Positions 10,301 through 17,546 of a stretch of DNA of 64,000 nucleotides are shown here, one piece after another (position 1 is the first letter of the stretch; every line of letters begins with the position of its first letter). The position numbers were made by a program, and so were the translations under genes. A model generated the notes under the pieces. It was not told where the DNA came from. It ran no database searches and saw only the letters and a list, made by a program, of their open reading frames with translations. The DNA is taken from the NCBI GenBank assembly GCA_019359415.1, contig JAHHHH010000004.1, forward strand, positions 62,001 through 126,000. The letters are read 5' to 3'. Origin of the DNA: Iphinoe sp. HA4291-MV1. Lineage in GTDB: Bacteria; Cyanobacteriota; Cyanobacteriia; Cyanobacteriales; Nostocaceae.

Positions 10301-10487
10301 AAGCAGAAAATCTCTCGGTACAGCAATTGTTGGCGGGATGCTTGTCTCTACTTTCTTGAGCCTATTTATAGTGCCAATTTTATACATCGTGATTGGAAAA
10401 ATTCGCGATCGCCTGACACGACGCCGTAAATCTCCACAGCTACAACCCGTTGAGGATGGTAGAGTTCCTACTGAAAGCCATCGATAA
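7314..10487 (+). CDS. RND-family multidrug efflux pump (AcrB/HAE1 type)
   Basis: A protein of 1057 residues starting MFVDFFIKRPVFTSV, the standard N-terminus of HAE1-family RND pumps. Twelve membrane segments flank two large periplasmic loops. TM4 carries GLVVDDAIIVVEDI, with the paired Asp residues of the proton relay; the motif LASKNAILIVEFANQLRDQG is the TM10 signature. An upstream GTG extension to 7158 is open but has no family similarity, and the ATG at 7314 gives the canonical start. It forms an operon with the adaptor gene and ends at a strong terminator (10495-10528). Drug or toxin specificity cannot be predicted. Confidence 0.95.
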   Translation: MFVDFFIKRPVFTSVCAILILLVGAISIPTLPTAQYPEISPVQVNVTANYVGANAETVENTVTTVLERQINGVEGMKYMTSSSTNTGNSTITVTFDASRNKDIAAVDVQNRVSLAEPQLPEPVQRTGVTVSKQSSNILLAIGLYSEKNEFDNVFLSNYADLYLVDGLKRVEGVSEARIFGERRYAMRLWLDPNRLASRNLTAQDVIDALNEQNIQVGAGQIGQQPAPKDQMYQIDLRALSRLTEPSEFEEMVLKTDTNGTLIKLKDVGRAELGAENYSTFLRFKGQEGVGIGIFAIPGSNALDVAKAVKAEMAQLERDFPPGLEYKVAFDTTSFVEASLAEVVKTLFEALVLVIVVIFVFLQDWRATLIPVVVIPLTLIGTFAFIKVFGFSINTLTLFGLTLATGLVVDDAIIVVEDISRLIENEEMSPRQAASSAMHELFGAVIATSLVLMAVFVPVAFFPGSTGQIYRQFALTIAFSMAISTFLAITLTPSLSSLVLRKGQKPGGWLGWVFAKFNNLIDWTRRQYERALIFLNRFRAIVVLLFILSLGLTGLLYTRVPTAFIPEEDQGYFITIIQAPEGVSLNYTSKVMRQVEEQLLKLPEVEGTFAIGGFAVSGGGTANSGGIFTTLKPWEKRGEGHSVEAIINNLRAKFSTITDARVLSVNPPAIQGLGSFGGFQFELQDRRGNSGLETMVQVMGQLLQRGNQTPGLQAVFSTFAVNTPQLLIEVDRNKAKALQIDVDTIFNTLQSYLGSQYVNDFNYLQRTYRVYIQADAQFRSNPEDIGRLYVRSTNNQMVPLSNLVKIVSTTGAQTINHYNLFRSIEINGGAAPGSSSGQAIEAMQRVAKEVLPAGYGYEWSGISAEEQQSGGQAPLIFGLGLVFVFLVLAAQYENYVDPLIIMFSVPLAILGALLAQSLRGLPNDVYSQVGLVMLIGLASKNAILIVEFANQLRDQGWSITKAAIGASEQRLRPILMTSFAFILGVWPLLNPEGAGAASRKSLGTAIVGGMLVSTFLSLFIVPILYIVIGKIRDRLTRRRKSPQLQPVEDGRVPTESHR

Positions 10488-10494
10488 ATTGACA

Positions 10495-10528
10495 CAATAG
10501 GTGGGATACACCCCACCTATTGTTTTTT
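10495..10528 (+). terminator. Rho-independent terminator of the RND operon
   Basis: An 11-bp perfect stem (CAATAGGTGGG at 10495-10505 with CCCACCTATTG at 10512-10522), a 6-base loop and TTTTTT directly after. It separates the efflux operon from the ABM-domain gene, whose open frame overlaps the hairpin; this argues that the true start of that gene is the later ATG at 10556. Confidence 0.88.
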
Positions 10529-10555
10529 ATGTCAATGAATTCAGGAGATAACGAG

Positions 10556-11191
10556 ATGCCCACGATTGCCAAAAACAACGATGTCATTACAGTGATTATT
10601 ATCTTCGTCGTAGAACCGGAACGTCAGCAGGAACTCATTGATACAATCATCGAATTCCTTGAAACAACAGTAAAGCACCAATCTGGTTTTGTTTCATCTA
10701 GCATTCATAAAAGTATTGATGGCGTCCGGGTTATGAATTATGCTCAGTGGAAAACACTGGAAGACTACAAAGCATTTATCAACAACTCTGAAGTGCAAGC
10801 CAAAGGAGCTAAACTTTCCCAGTTCCAGATTCACGAGTCGCATATCTACGAGGTGGTTGTTTCTCAGCCAGATAACGCTACACTCAAAATTTCCAAAGGC
10901 GGTTTGATTCACCTGGCGGAATTCCGAGTCAAGCCAGAAAATCAGATGCGCTTGGTGGAATTGGAGAGGCAATATGTAGGAGTAGGTTTGCAAAATTTAG
11001 GACTTCTTTCTGCTAATTTCCATCGTTCGCTTGATGGCGTGCATAATGTGAACTATGGACAGTGGCGCAGTTTTGCAGATTTTGAAGAACTGCTCAAAGA
11101 TCCAAAGTACAAACCCTTGAATGAATATTGGCAAGGTCTAGCTGAAAACGAGTTTCATCTTTATGAGGTAGTTTACACTCAGCCAGAATGA
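10556..11191 (+). CDS. Tandem ABM-domain (antibiotic biosynthesis monooxygenase-like) protein
   Basis: A 211-residue protein with two copies of the dimeric alpha/beta ABM fold, residues ~7-105 (VIIIFVVEPERQQELIDTI ... YAQWKTLEDYKAFI) and ~113-205 (LAEFRVKPENQMRLVELE ... YGQWRSFADFEELL). Such proteins include heme-degrading and quinone-forming monooxygenases, and many of unknown role. The tandem arrangement makes a pseudo-dimer. The ATG at 10556 is preceded by AGGAG, and earlier starts would run into the terminator. It is followed within 125 bases by an Old Yellow Enzyme gene on the same strand, which suggests a shared transcript concerned with quinones or reactive electrophiles; this is inference. 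Confidence 0.8.
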   Translation: MPTIAKNNDVITVIIIFVVEPERQQELIDTIIEFLETTVKHQSGFVSSSIHKSIDGVRVMNYAQWKTLEDYKAFINNSEVQAKGAKLSQFQIHESHIYEVVVSQPDNATLKISKGGLIHLAEFRVKPENQMRLVELERQYVGVGLQNLGLLSANFHRSLDGVHNVNYGQWRSFADFEELLKDPKYKPLNEYWQGLAENEFHLYEVVYTQPE

Positions 11192-11315
11192 TGAATTGGC
11201 TTTGTTTGCTTTCCTCGTTTTCCTCGTTCCTTGGTTCCAGCCAAGGAATGATGTCTTAGAGACTCCGCCTCCATTGTTAACAGGTGAGGCTAACAAGAAT
11301 AATGGAGATAACCCT

Positions 11316-12416
11316 GTGACTTCCAATATCAATCTTTTCACTTCCATTCAACTTGGTCCCTACACCCTACCAAACCGAATGGCGATGTCACCAATGACTC
11401 GTTTGCGAGCAATTGACAACGTCCCCAACTCATTGATGGCGACTTACTACGCGCAACGGGTAACAGCAGGACTCATCGTTACTGAAGCCACAATGGTTTC
11501 ACCCCTGAGTTTAGGCTACATTAACTGTCCGGGTATTTACTCAACAGAACAAGTAGATGGATGGCGGCGAGTGACAGATGCCGTACATGAAAAAGGGGGA
11601 AGAATTTTCTTGCAATTGTGGCACTCTGGAAGAATTTCTCATTCTTCTTTATTAGATGGACAATTACCCGTTGCACCCTCTGCTCTTGCTGCCCCAGGAG
11701 AACTGCACACTCCTATAGGGAAAGTAGCAATGGAAACACCTCGTGCTCTAGAAACGCATGAAATCCCTGAAATTGTTGAGCAGTTTCGCAAAGGTGCAGA
11801 AAACGCTCATGCTGCGGGATTTGATGGCGTGGAATTGCATGGGGCTTTTGGTTACATAATCGACCAATTTCTGCAAGATTGCACAAATAAACGCACTGAT
11901 GAATACGGTGGTTCGATAGAAAATCGAACACGATTTCTGCTGGAAGTTGTCCAAGCAGTCACCAGTGTGTGGGGTACAAATCGTGTTGGTATCAAACTTT
12001 CGCCCAGTAACACATTCTACGGGATGGGCGACTCGAATCCGCAAGAAACTTTTGGTTATGCAATAAATGCTCTCAATCGCTTTGGATTGGCATATCTCCA
12101 CCTACAGGAACCGAATGAGATTGATTTAGCATCCCGTGATGTGATGAACCCGGTAACACCTTACTACCGTAAAATTTACAAAGGAACTTTGATAACCAAT
12201 GGTGGCTACAACCATGCCAAAGGAGATAGCATACTGAAGAATGGTGATGCAGATTTGGTTTCTTTTGGACAGTTATTTCTTGCCAATCCTGACTTACCAA
12301 AACGTTTTGAACTGGATGCTTCTTTGAATGAACCAGATCCAAAAACGTTTTACGGCGCTGGTGAGAAAGGATACACAGATTATCCATTTCTTGCAGTTCA
12401 AGCAACAACCTCATAG
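11316..12416 (+). CDS. Old Yellow Enzyme-family NADH:flavin oxidoreductase (alkene reductase)
   Basis: A 366-residue TIM-barrel FMN enzyme. It starts with FTSIQLGPYTLPNRMAMSPMTRLRA and continues with LWHSGRISH, the VELHGAFGYIIDQFLQDCTNKRTDEYGGSIENR block and TNGGYNHAKGD, all typical of NemA/YqjM-like ene reductases that reduce activated C=C bonds of enals, enones, maleimides or nitro compounds. I chose the GTG at 11316 (preceded by GGAGA): the longer open frame to 11196 adds 40 residues of unrelated sequence, while this start gives the family length. It sits in a run of redox enzymes on the plus strand and probably serves electrophile detoxification. Confidence 0.92.
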   Translation: MTSNINLFTSIQLGPYTLPNRMAMSPMTRLRAIDNVPNSLMATYYAQRVTAGLIVTEATMVSPLSLGYINCPGIYSTEQVDGWRRVTDAVHEKGGRIFLQLWHSGRISHSSLLDGQLPVAPSALAAPGELHTPIGKVAMETPRALETHEIPEIVEQFRKGAENAHAAGFDGVELHGAFGYIIDQFLQDCTNKRTDEYGGSIENRTRFLLEVVQAVTSVWGTNRVGIKLSPSNTFYGMGDSNPQETFGYAINALNRFGLAYLHLQEPNEIDLASRDVMNPVTPYYRKIYKGTLITNGGYNHAKGDSILKNGDADLVSFGQLFLANPDLPKRFELDASLNEPDPKTFYGAGEKGYTDYPFLAVQATTS

Positions 12417-12582
12417 GAAACTTGCAAATGATACTCCGCCTGCTCCCATAACTAGTTTCCTGTTACGCCAACGCCACCTTCGTTCTGCCATATGAATTCT
12501 AACGTCTTGTTGGGCATGGTAGTTTTCTCACCTATGTCCACAATTCAATTCATAATGAATTCAATGCAAAAAAATAAATTGT

Positions 12583-13776
12583 ATGCAACCAACAAGCATC
12601 GATAATCAGCAAAAATCCCCAAAAAACCTGTACACGGATACAAATTTTTACATTATTTGTGCAGTTTCTTTGATGGCAGTTCTCGGAGTAGCCAGCGTGT
12701 CTCCGGCTTTTCCCAAACTAGCTCTATCATTAAACCTCGATCCTCAAAATATAGGATTGTTAGTTACAGTTTTTACATTTCCTACTGTCGTTTTAGGTCC
12801 TATTGTTGGTGTCCTTGCTGATAGATTCGGTAGGAAAAAAGTTATCATCCCTGCACTGTTTTTATTTGGTATTGCGGGGACAGCGTGTGCTTTTACCCAC
12901 AATTTTAACCTTTTACTCTTGCTGCGTTTTTTACAAGGAATCGGTGCTGCTCCTTTGCTATCTCTCAGTATTACTTTAATTGGAGATTTATACGTAGGAG
13001 ATAAACGCACTACAGCAATAGGTTACAATACTAGCGTCACAAGTACTGGTACAGCTATTTATCCTCTTATCGGTGGCATACTAGCAACTCTTGGTTGGTA
13101 CTACCCGTTTTTGTTACCCATTGTAGCAATTCCTGTTGGGTTGCTGGTGTTATTTGTATTAAAGAATCCAGAACCACAAGGAGAAAGAAATCTTCGGGAG
13201 TACTTGAAAAATGCTGTCAAAGCTTTGAAGAATCGTAAGTTGGCTGGACTTTTTATTGGTAGTGCTGCTAACTTTGTTCTTCTCTACGGAGCTTACGTCA
13301 CTTATTTACCTCAATTAATAAACGATACTTTCCATGCACCTGCTGCCATAATTGGATTCATACTCTCTAGTGTTTCTATAGCAATTGTCATTACATCTTC
13401 GCAACTAGGAAGACTGACTAAAAAATTTCATACCACGACTTTAATTAGAGTATCTTTTCTCTTATATGCTCTTGCTCTATTAACAGTTCCCCTAATACCA
13501 AATGTTTGGTTACTATTAATTTCAACCACTATTTTTGGCATTGGTATAGGGATTGGTGCTCCTAGTATCCAAACTCGTTTAACGGAGATTGCACCCAGAC
13601 AGTATTTGGCTACAATTCTCTCTGTTAACGGAACATTTTTTGGCTTAGGACAAACCCTTGGACCCCTACTGATGCTTGTAGCTTTTAGTTTAGGAGGTAT
13701 AAATAGCGTATTTTATGCAGGTGTAGGGTTTGCAATTCTTACTCTTGTGATTTTCAGGTATTGCACTTGCTTGTAA
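12583..13776 (+). CDS. MFS transporter
   Basis: A 397-residue major facilitator with 12 predicted membrane segments. The conserved loop 2-3 motif GVLADRFGRKKVIIPALF follows the second helix, and RFLQGIGAAPLLSLSITLIGDLY is the TM4 motif of drug:proton antiporters (DHA1-like). The N-terminal ~25 residues are hydrophilic. It lies in the same direction as the flanking oxidoreductase genes; 18 bases separate it from the SDR gene, suggesting cotranscription with it. Substrate unknown, but a drug or metabolite exporter role fits the context. Confidence 0.88.
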   Translation: MQPTSIDNQQKSPKNLYTDTNFYIICAVSLMAVLGVASVSPAFPKLALSLNLDPQNIGLLVTVFTFPTVVLGPIVGVLADRFGRKKVIIPALFLFGIAGTACAFTHNFNLLLLLRFLQGIGAAPLLSLSITLIGDLYVGDKRTTAIGYNTSVTSTGTAIYPLIGGILATLGWYYPFLLPIVAIPVGLLVLFVLKNPEPQGERNLREYLKNAVKALKNRKLAGLFIGSAANFVLLYGAYVTYLPQLINDTFHAPAAIIGFILSSVSIAIVITSSQLGRLTKKFHTTTLIRVSFLLYALALLTVPLIPNVWLLLISTTIFGIGIGIGAPSIQTRLTEIAPRQYLATILSVNGTFFGLGQTLGPLLMLVAFSLGGINSVFYAGVGFAILTLVIFRYCTCL

Positions 13777-13794
13777 TTAAGGAAAAGAAATGAC

Positions 13795-14511
13795 ATGAGT
13801 CAGTCAAAGATTGCAGTTGTTTTAGGTGTAGGTCCGGGACTGGGAGCCGCAGTTGCTCATCGGTTTGCACGAGAAGGCTTTGCTGTAGGATTAATGGCAA
13901 GAAATTCAGAGCAACTAACTCAAATTCAATCAGAAATTGAACAGTCTGGCGGAAAGGCATTGTCTGTTACTGTTGATGCGACTGACCCCACATCAGTAAA
14001 AGGTGCATTTGAGCAAGTATCCTCACAACTAGGTGCACCAGAAGTCTTTGTCTATAATGCAGGAGCATTTCACAGGGCTGGTATCCTAGAACTGACACCA
14101 GACCAGTTTGAGTCCTCCTGGAAAGTGAACTGTTTTGGAGCTTTTCTGGCGGTACAGCAGGTTCTTCCAGCAATGGTTGAGCAAGGTCACGGTACTATCT
14201 TGTTAACGGGAGCAACCGCCGCTGTGAGAGGTTCAGCCAAGTTTGCTGCTTTGGCGGTGGGCAAATTTGGGTTACGAGCATTGGCGCAGTCGTTGGCGCG
14301 AGAGTTTGGTCCTCAGGGAATTCATGTAGCTCATATCATTATTGATGGTATGATTAATACCCCAAGAGTGCGAGCAATGACGTCGGAAGCTGAAGAAAAT
14401 ACATTACTGGCACCTGAAGCGATCGCACAAACATATTGGCAACTCTATCAGCAGGATGTAACAGCATGGACTTTGGAACTTGATTTGCGACCTGCGGTGG
14501 AGAAGTTCTAA
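13795..14511 (+). CDS. Atypical short-chain dehydrogenase/reductase (SDR)
   Basis: A 238-residue Rossmann protein. The N-terminal cofactor motif is GVGPGLGAAVAHRFAREG, and VYNAGAFHRAG is the NAG-containing strand 4 region. At the active site the usual Tyr-x-x-x-Lys is replaced: the sequence reads AALAVGKFGLRALAQS, so the Lys is kept but Leu stands at the Tyr position. The block HVAHIIIDGMINTPRVR is shared by a known subgroup of SDR-like proteins that lack the tyrosine, so the loss is a family trait rather than a fresh mutation. The catalysed reaction is therefore uncertain. It is probably in an operon with the MFS gene. Confidence 0.82.
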   Translation: MSQSKIAVVLGVGPGLGAAVAHRFAREGFAVGLMARNSEQLTQIQSEIEQSGGKALSVTVDATDPTSVKGAFEQVSSQLGAPEVFVYNAGAFHRAGILELTPDQFESSWKVNCFGAFLAVQQVLPAMVEQGHGTILLTGATAAVRGSAKFAALAVGKFGLRALAQSLAREFGPQGIHVAHIIIDGMINTPRVRAMTSEAEENTLLAPEAIAQTYWQLYQQDVTAWTLELDLRPAVEKF

Positions 14512-14690
14512 CAGTCTCTTTGGTAACTTATTCAATGGTAAAACAATCTGAATTGACTTTATTTTTATAACGAACCGCAAAGGACGCAATCCAAAGCTAT
14601 CAAACAGTTCAACAAAAAAGAAGCAAGAAGTAAACGCTTTGAGCAACTTCGGTTGTTTTGAGTAGATTTTATGGAGCAGCAGAACACAAA

Positions 14691-15632
14691 ATGGCAACAA
14701 TGAAAGCAGTACGCATTCACACTCACGGTGGACCAGAAACCTTAGTTTATGAAGATGCACCGCGATCGGAACCAGCAGCGGACGAAGTTTTGATTCGCAT
14801 CTATGCAGCAAGTGTCAATCCGGTTGACTGGAAAATTCGTGACGGCTATGGCAAAGATAACTTCAAGCACCACTTACCTTTGATTCTTGGTTGGGATGTC
14901 GCTGGAACAATTGAAGCAACTGGTTCTCAAGTAGAGCAGTTCCAGCTTGGTGATGCAGTCTATGGCTATACAAGCTTAAACCGTGATGGTGCTTATGCCG
15001 AGTTTATGGTTGCGAAGACAACAGAGATTGCTTTAAAGCCTACCTCTGTTGATTTTGTCCAAGCAGCAGCTATCCCAGTTGGAGCACTGACCGCATGGCA
15101 AGCACTTTTTGATACAGCAGGTCTCACAGCAAATCAACGGGTACTAATTCATGCAGCATCGGGCGGAGTTGGTTCAATGGCGGTGCAGTTGGCAAAAGCG
15201 AAAGGTGCTTATGTCATCGGTACAGCCTCGGCACGTAATGCCGACTTTCTACGTGATTTGGGAGTCGATGAAATCATTGATTACCAGAAAACAAAATTTG
15301 AGACAGTTGTGCAGGATTTAGATGTCGTTTTTGATACTATTGGCGGCGACACTCAAGAGCGCTCCTTTGGTGTGTTGCGAAAAGATGGATTTCTTGTCTC
15401 TATTGTTTCTCCCCCATCACAAGAAACAGCAGCTAGTTACAGCGTCCGAAGCAGCATGGTTAGCGTTCAACCCAACGCAGCACAGCTGGACGAGATCACC
15501 GCACTCGTGGACTCCGGAAAACTCAAGCCCTATGTAGAAACAGTACTGCCATTAAGTGAGGCGCGACAGGCACATGAAATGAGTCAGAGCGGTCGCACAC
15601 GCGGCAAAATCGTTTTGCAAGTCGTTGACTGA
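14691..15632 (+). CDS. Zinc-independent MDR alcohol dehydrogenase/quinone reductase-like enzyme
   Basis: A 313-residue medium-chain reductase starting MATMKAVRIHTHGGPETL. The GroES-like domain (ILGWDVAGTIEATGSQVEQFQLGD) lacks structural zinc cysteines, and the nucleotide-binding domain has VLIHAASGGVGSMAVQLAKAKGA, the AASGGVGxxAVQ motif of NADPH quinone oxidoreductases. These enzymes reduce quinones or enones with NADPH. The TTG-initiated extension to 14658 is unlikely, so I used the ATG at 14691 (a second ATG is at 14700). It follows the SDR gene by 180 bases in the same direction, again in a context of electrophile handling. Confidence 0.88.
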   Translation: MATMKAVRIHTHGGPETLVYEDAPRSEPAADEVLIRIYAASVNPVDWKIRDGYGKDNFKHHLPLILGWDVAGTIEATGSQVEQFQLGDAVYGYTSLNRDGAYAEFMVAKTTEIALKPTSVDFVQAAAIPVGALTAWQALFDTAGLTANQRVLIHAASGGVGSMAVQLAKAKGAYVIGTASARNADFLRDLGVDEIIDYQKTKFETVVQDLDVVFDTIGGDTQERSFGVLRKDGFLVSIVSPPSQETAASYSVRSSMVSVQPNAAQLDEITALVDSGKLKPYVETVLPLSEARQAHEMSQSGRTRGKIVLQVVD

Positions 15633-15803
15633 GAAACGAAGATACTAAGGAGGGGTTAATGGGAACAGCACAATTCATGTATGCCGCTTGGTATGAAAAA
15701 CTATGACAGAAGAATGAGTTTTTTCTGCTAGTGGGTAAATGGGCAATGCCAACCATAAACCTATACTACCAAGCGCAGTAGGCAGTGAAAGCGAGTATTG
15801 AAC

Positions 15804-16775
15804 ATGGTAGAGTCAAAAGATGCACCTTTAAGCATTGTCATCACGGGCGCAGATAGTGAGCTTGGACTAGAAACCATACGGCAACTGATTGCCTGTGGAC
15901 ACCAAGTCACTGGACTTGCATTAAGTAAAGATGGTGCTACAGCAATACGCTCTGTTGGTGGAGTGCTTGCTGATGCCAACCTGACAAGCGCCGCCGAACT
16001 CAAAGATGTCTTCGCAAGAACCAAAGTTGATGTCGTACTGAACCTAGCGCCACAACTGGCGAATACACTGCTACATGATGGGCAGGACTGGAAAGGTTAC
16101 GACAAAGTACTTCCTGCCACAACTACCGCATTGCTAGAAGCAGTAGAGGTTACAAATGTCAAGTTTTTCGTTCATACTAGCTATACTTTCCTCTATGGCA
16201 ATACCACGGATGCTACGGAAAGCACTCCTCTCACTGCACCCAGTGATGATCCAATTTTTGCCACAGCTATCGATGCAGAAAAACGGGTTATGAACAGCAA
16301 GATTCCCACTTGCGTATTGCGAATGGGATATCTGTATGGTCCTCAATCTAAAGATTTGAAGCTGTATGTAAAATCATTCAAGCTGGGTCGTCCCTATTTT
16401 GCAGGTCGTCCAAACAACTTGGCAAACTGGCTACACTTTGAGGATGCAGCGATCGCCTTAGTGCAGATCACACAACAGCAACCAGCAGGTGCAGTGTTTA
16501 ACGTCGTCGATGGTACCCAGGTGTCCTTCGCTGATTTTATTGATCACTTTGCCTTCACCTTGGGAAGAAAGCGCCCTGGACATATTCCAATGTGGCTCAC
16601 GCCTCTGGCACTTTTGTTGGTCATCAAACCTCAACAGGTGGAGTTGCTCGAACTCTCGACTACCGTAAAGAATGACTTGATTCGTCAGCAGCTTGGATGG
16701 AGTCCTCGCTATGCCAATTACCGTGAAGGTTTAGAACAAACTGTAGAGCTATGGCGCAGCAATAATGAGGTTTAG
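15804..16775 (+). CDS. NAD-dependent epimerase/dehydratase-family (extended SDR) protein
   Basis: A protein of about 323 residues. The N-terminus has SIVITGADSELGLETIRQLI, a TGxxxxxG nucleotide-binding motif, and VNLAPQ plus FFVHTSYTFLYGN where extended SDRs carry the catalytic S/T and Y. VLRMGYLYGPQSKDLKLYVK and the later FNVVDGTQVSFADFIDHF match the substrate-binding half of NAD-dependent epimerases and related NmrA-like proteins. The YxxxK lysine is not obvious. I used the ATG at 15804, six bases inside a TTG-started frame. The substrate is unknown. It is the last of the plus-strand redox genes before a 330-base gap. Confidence 0.8.
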   Translation: MVESKDAPLSIVITGADSELGLETIRQLIACGHQVTGLALSKDGATAIRSVGGVLADANLTSAAELKDVFARTKVDVVLNLAPQLANTLLHDGQDWKGYDKVLPATTTALLEAVEVTNVKFFVHTSYTFLYGNTTDATESTPLTAPSDDPIFATAIDAEKRVMNSKIPTCVLRMGYLYGPQSKDLKLYVKSFKLGRPYFAGRPNNLANWLHFEDAAIALVQITQQQPAGAVFNVVDGTQVSFADFIDHFAFTLGRKRPGHIPMWLTPLALLLVIKPQQVELLELSTTVKNDLIRQQLGWSPRYANYREGLEQTVELWRSNNEV

Positions 16776-17105
16776 AAATAAGGAAAGATACCTGTTTATA
16801 GGGATATGGTGTTTCAGACGAACCGAACTGGCAGGGTGTGGTCAATCATTCGTTGGTTGACAATGGGCAATGGGCATTGTCCTCTTATCCATTCCTTTAC
16901 CAACAGGTTTTGACCACACCAAACTGGCATGACTCACAGCGGTTTTCGTTTGGGGTGCAACACATTCACAGGGCACAATGTTGTTCCCCTACAAAAACCT
17001 GTCTTTCACCCAATTGATAACCACCATATTGCAGTTGTCATCAATAATTAATAAAGGAATAGAACCGCAAAGATACAAAGGGCGCAAAGAAAAGGTACAA
17101 AGTTT
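16776..17105. other. Intergenic region with dispersed repeat
   Basis: No gene. It includes two ATGGGCA heptamers near 16863 and a 33-base sequence (16888-16920) that recurs at 28677-28709. The right part is AT-rich and presumably carries the promoter of the VOC gene. Confidence 0.6.
16888..16920 (+). repeat. 33-base dispersed repeat, copy 1
   Basis: Identical over 33 bases to 28677-28709: it begins TCCATTCCTTTACC and ends TTTTGACCACACC. In both places an ATGGGCA heptamer array lies shortly upstream, so the two together behave as one dispersed non-coding module. Confidence 0.8.
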
Positions 17106-17501
17106 ATGAAAGTTAGTCGCGCATATACAAGATTGCTTGTCAAAGATTGGAAGGCTTGCTTTTTGTTCTACAAAGATGTCATCGAATTTGACGTTGCTGT
17201 AGAAGATGAAGAAGCCGGATATGCTGAATTCAAAGCCGGAGATATGACGCTCAGTTTATTTCGGCGGCAAGAAATGGCACAAATGATTCACAATGCCTAT
17301 AAGCCCCCTCATGCAGAATGTCAAGATACTGTGGCATTGATTTTTACGGTGCATGATTTGGAGGAGGAATATCAGCGATTAAGACATAAGGGGGTGCAAT
17401 TTACCGTAACACCTATGAATAATCCTTACTATGGAATTAAAACAGCATATCTTCGAGATCCAGATGGCACTCTCATTGGTTTATACGAGTTTCTTGTGTG
17501 A
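17106..17501 (+). CDS. VOC-family (glyoxalase/bleomycin-resistance fold) protein
   Basis: A 131-residue vicinal-oxygen-chelate protein. It shows the paired beta-alpha-beta-beta-beta modules: YTRLLVKDWKACFLFYKDVIEFD, then AEFKAGDMTLSLF, and TVALIFTVHDLEEEYQRLRHKGV followed by GIKTAYLRDPDGTLIGLYEF, in which the terminal Glu is a usual metal ligand. The family includes glyoxalases, dioxygenases and drug-binding proteins; the function here is open. It lies 45 bases upstream of the receiver/reductase fusion on the same strand and could be cotranscribed with it. Confidence 0.85.
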   Translation: MKVSRAYTRLLVKDWKACFLFYKDVIEFDVAVEDEEAGYAEFKAGDMTLSLFRRQEMAQMIHNAYKPPHAECQDTVALIFTVHDLEEEYQRLRHKGVQFTVTPMNNPYYGIKTAYLRDPDGTLIGLYEFLV

Positions 17502-17546
17502 TATATAAAAAACCAAGTATTTAAAAAGGAAGGTTACCAAAGCGCT

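Noticed and set aside
11196-11315. Longer N-terminus of the Old Yellow Enzyme
   Set aside because: It would start at TTG, precede the ribosome binding site found before GTG 11316 and exceed the family length.
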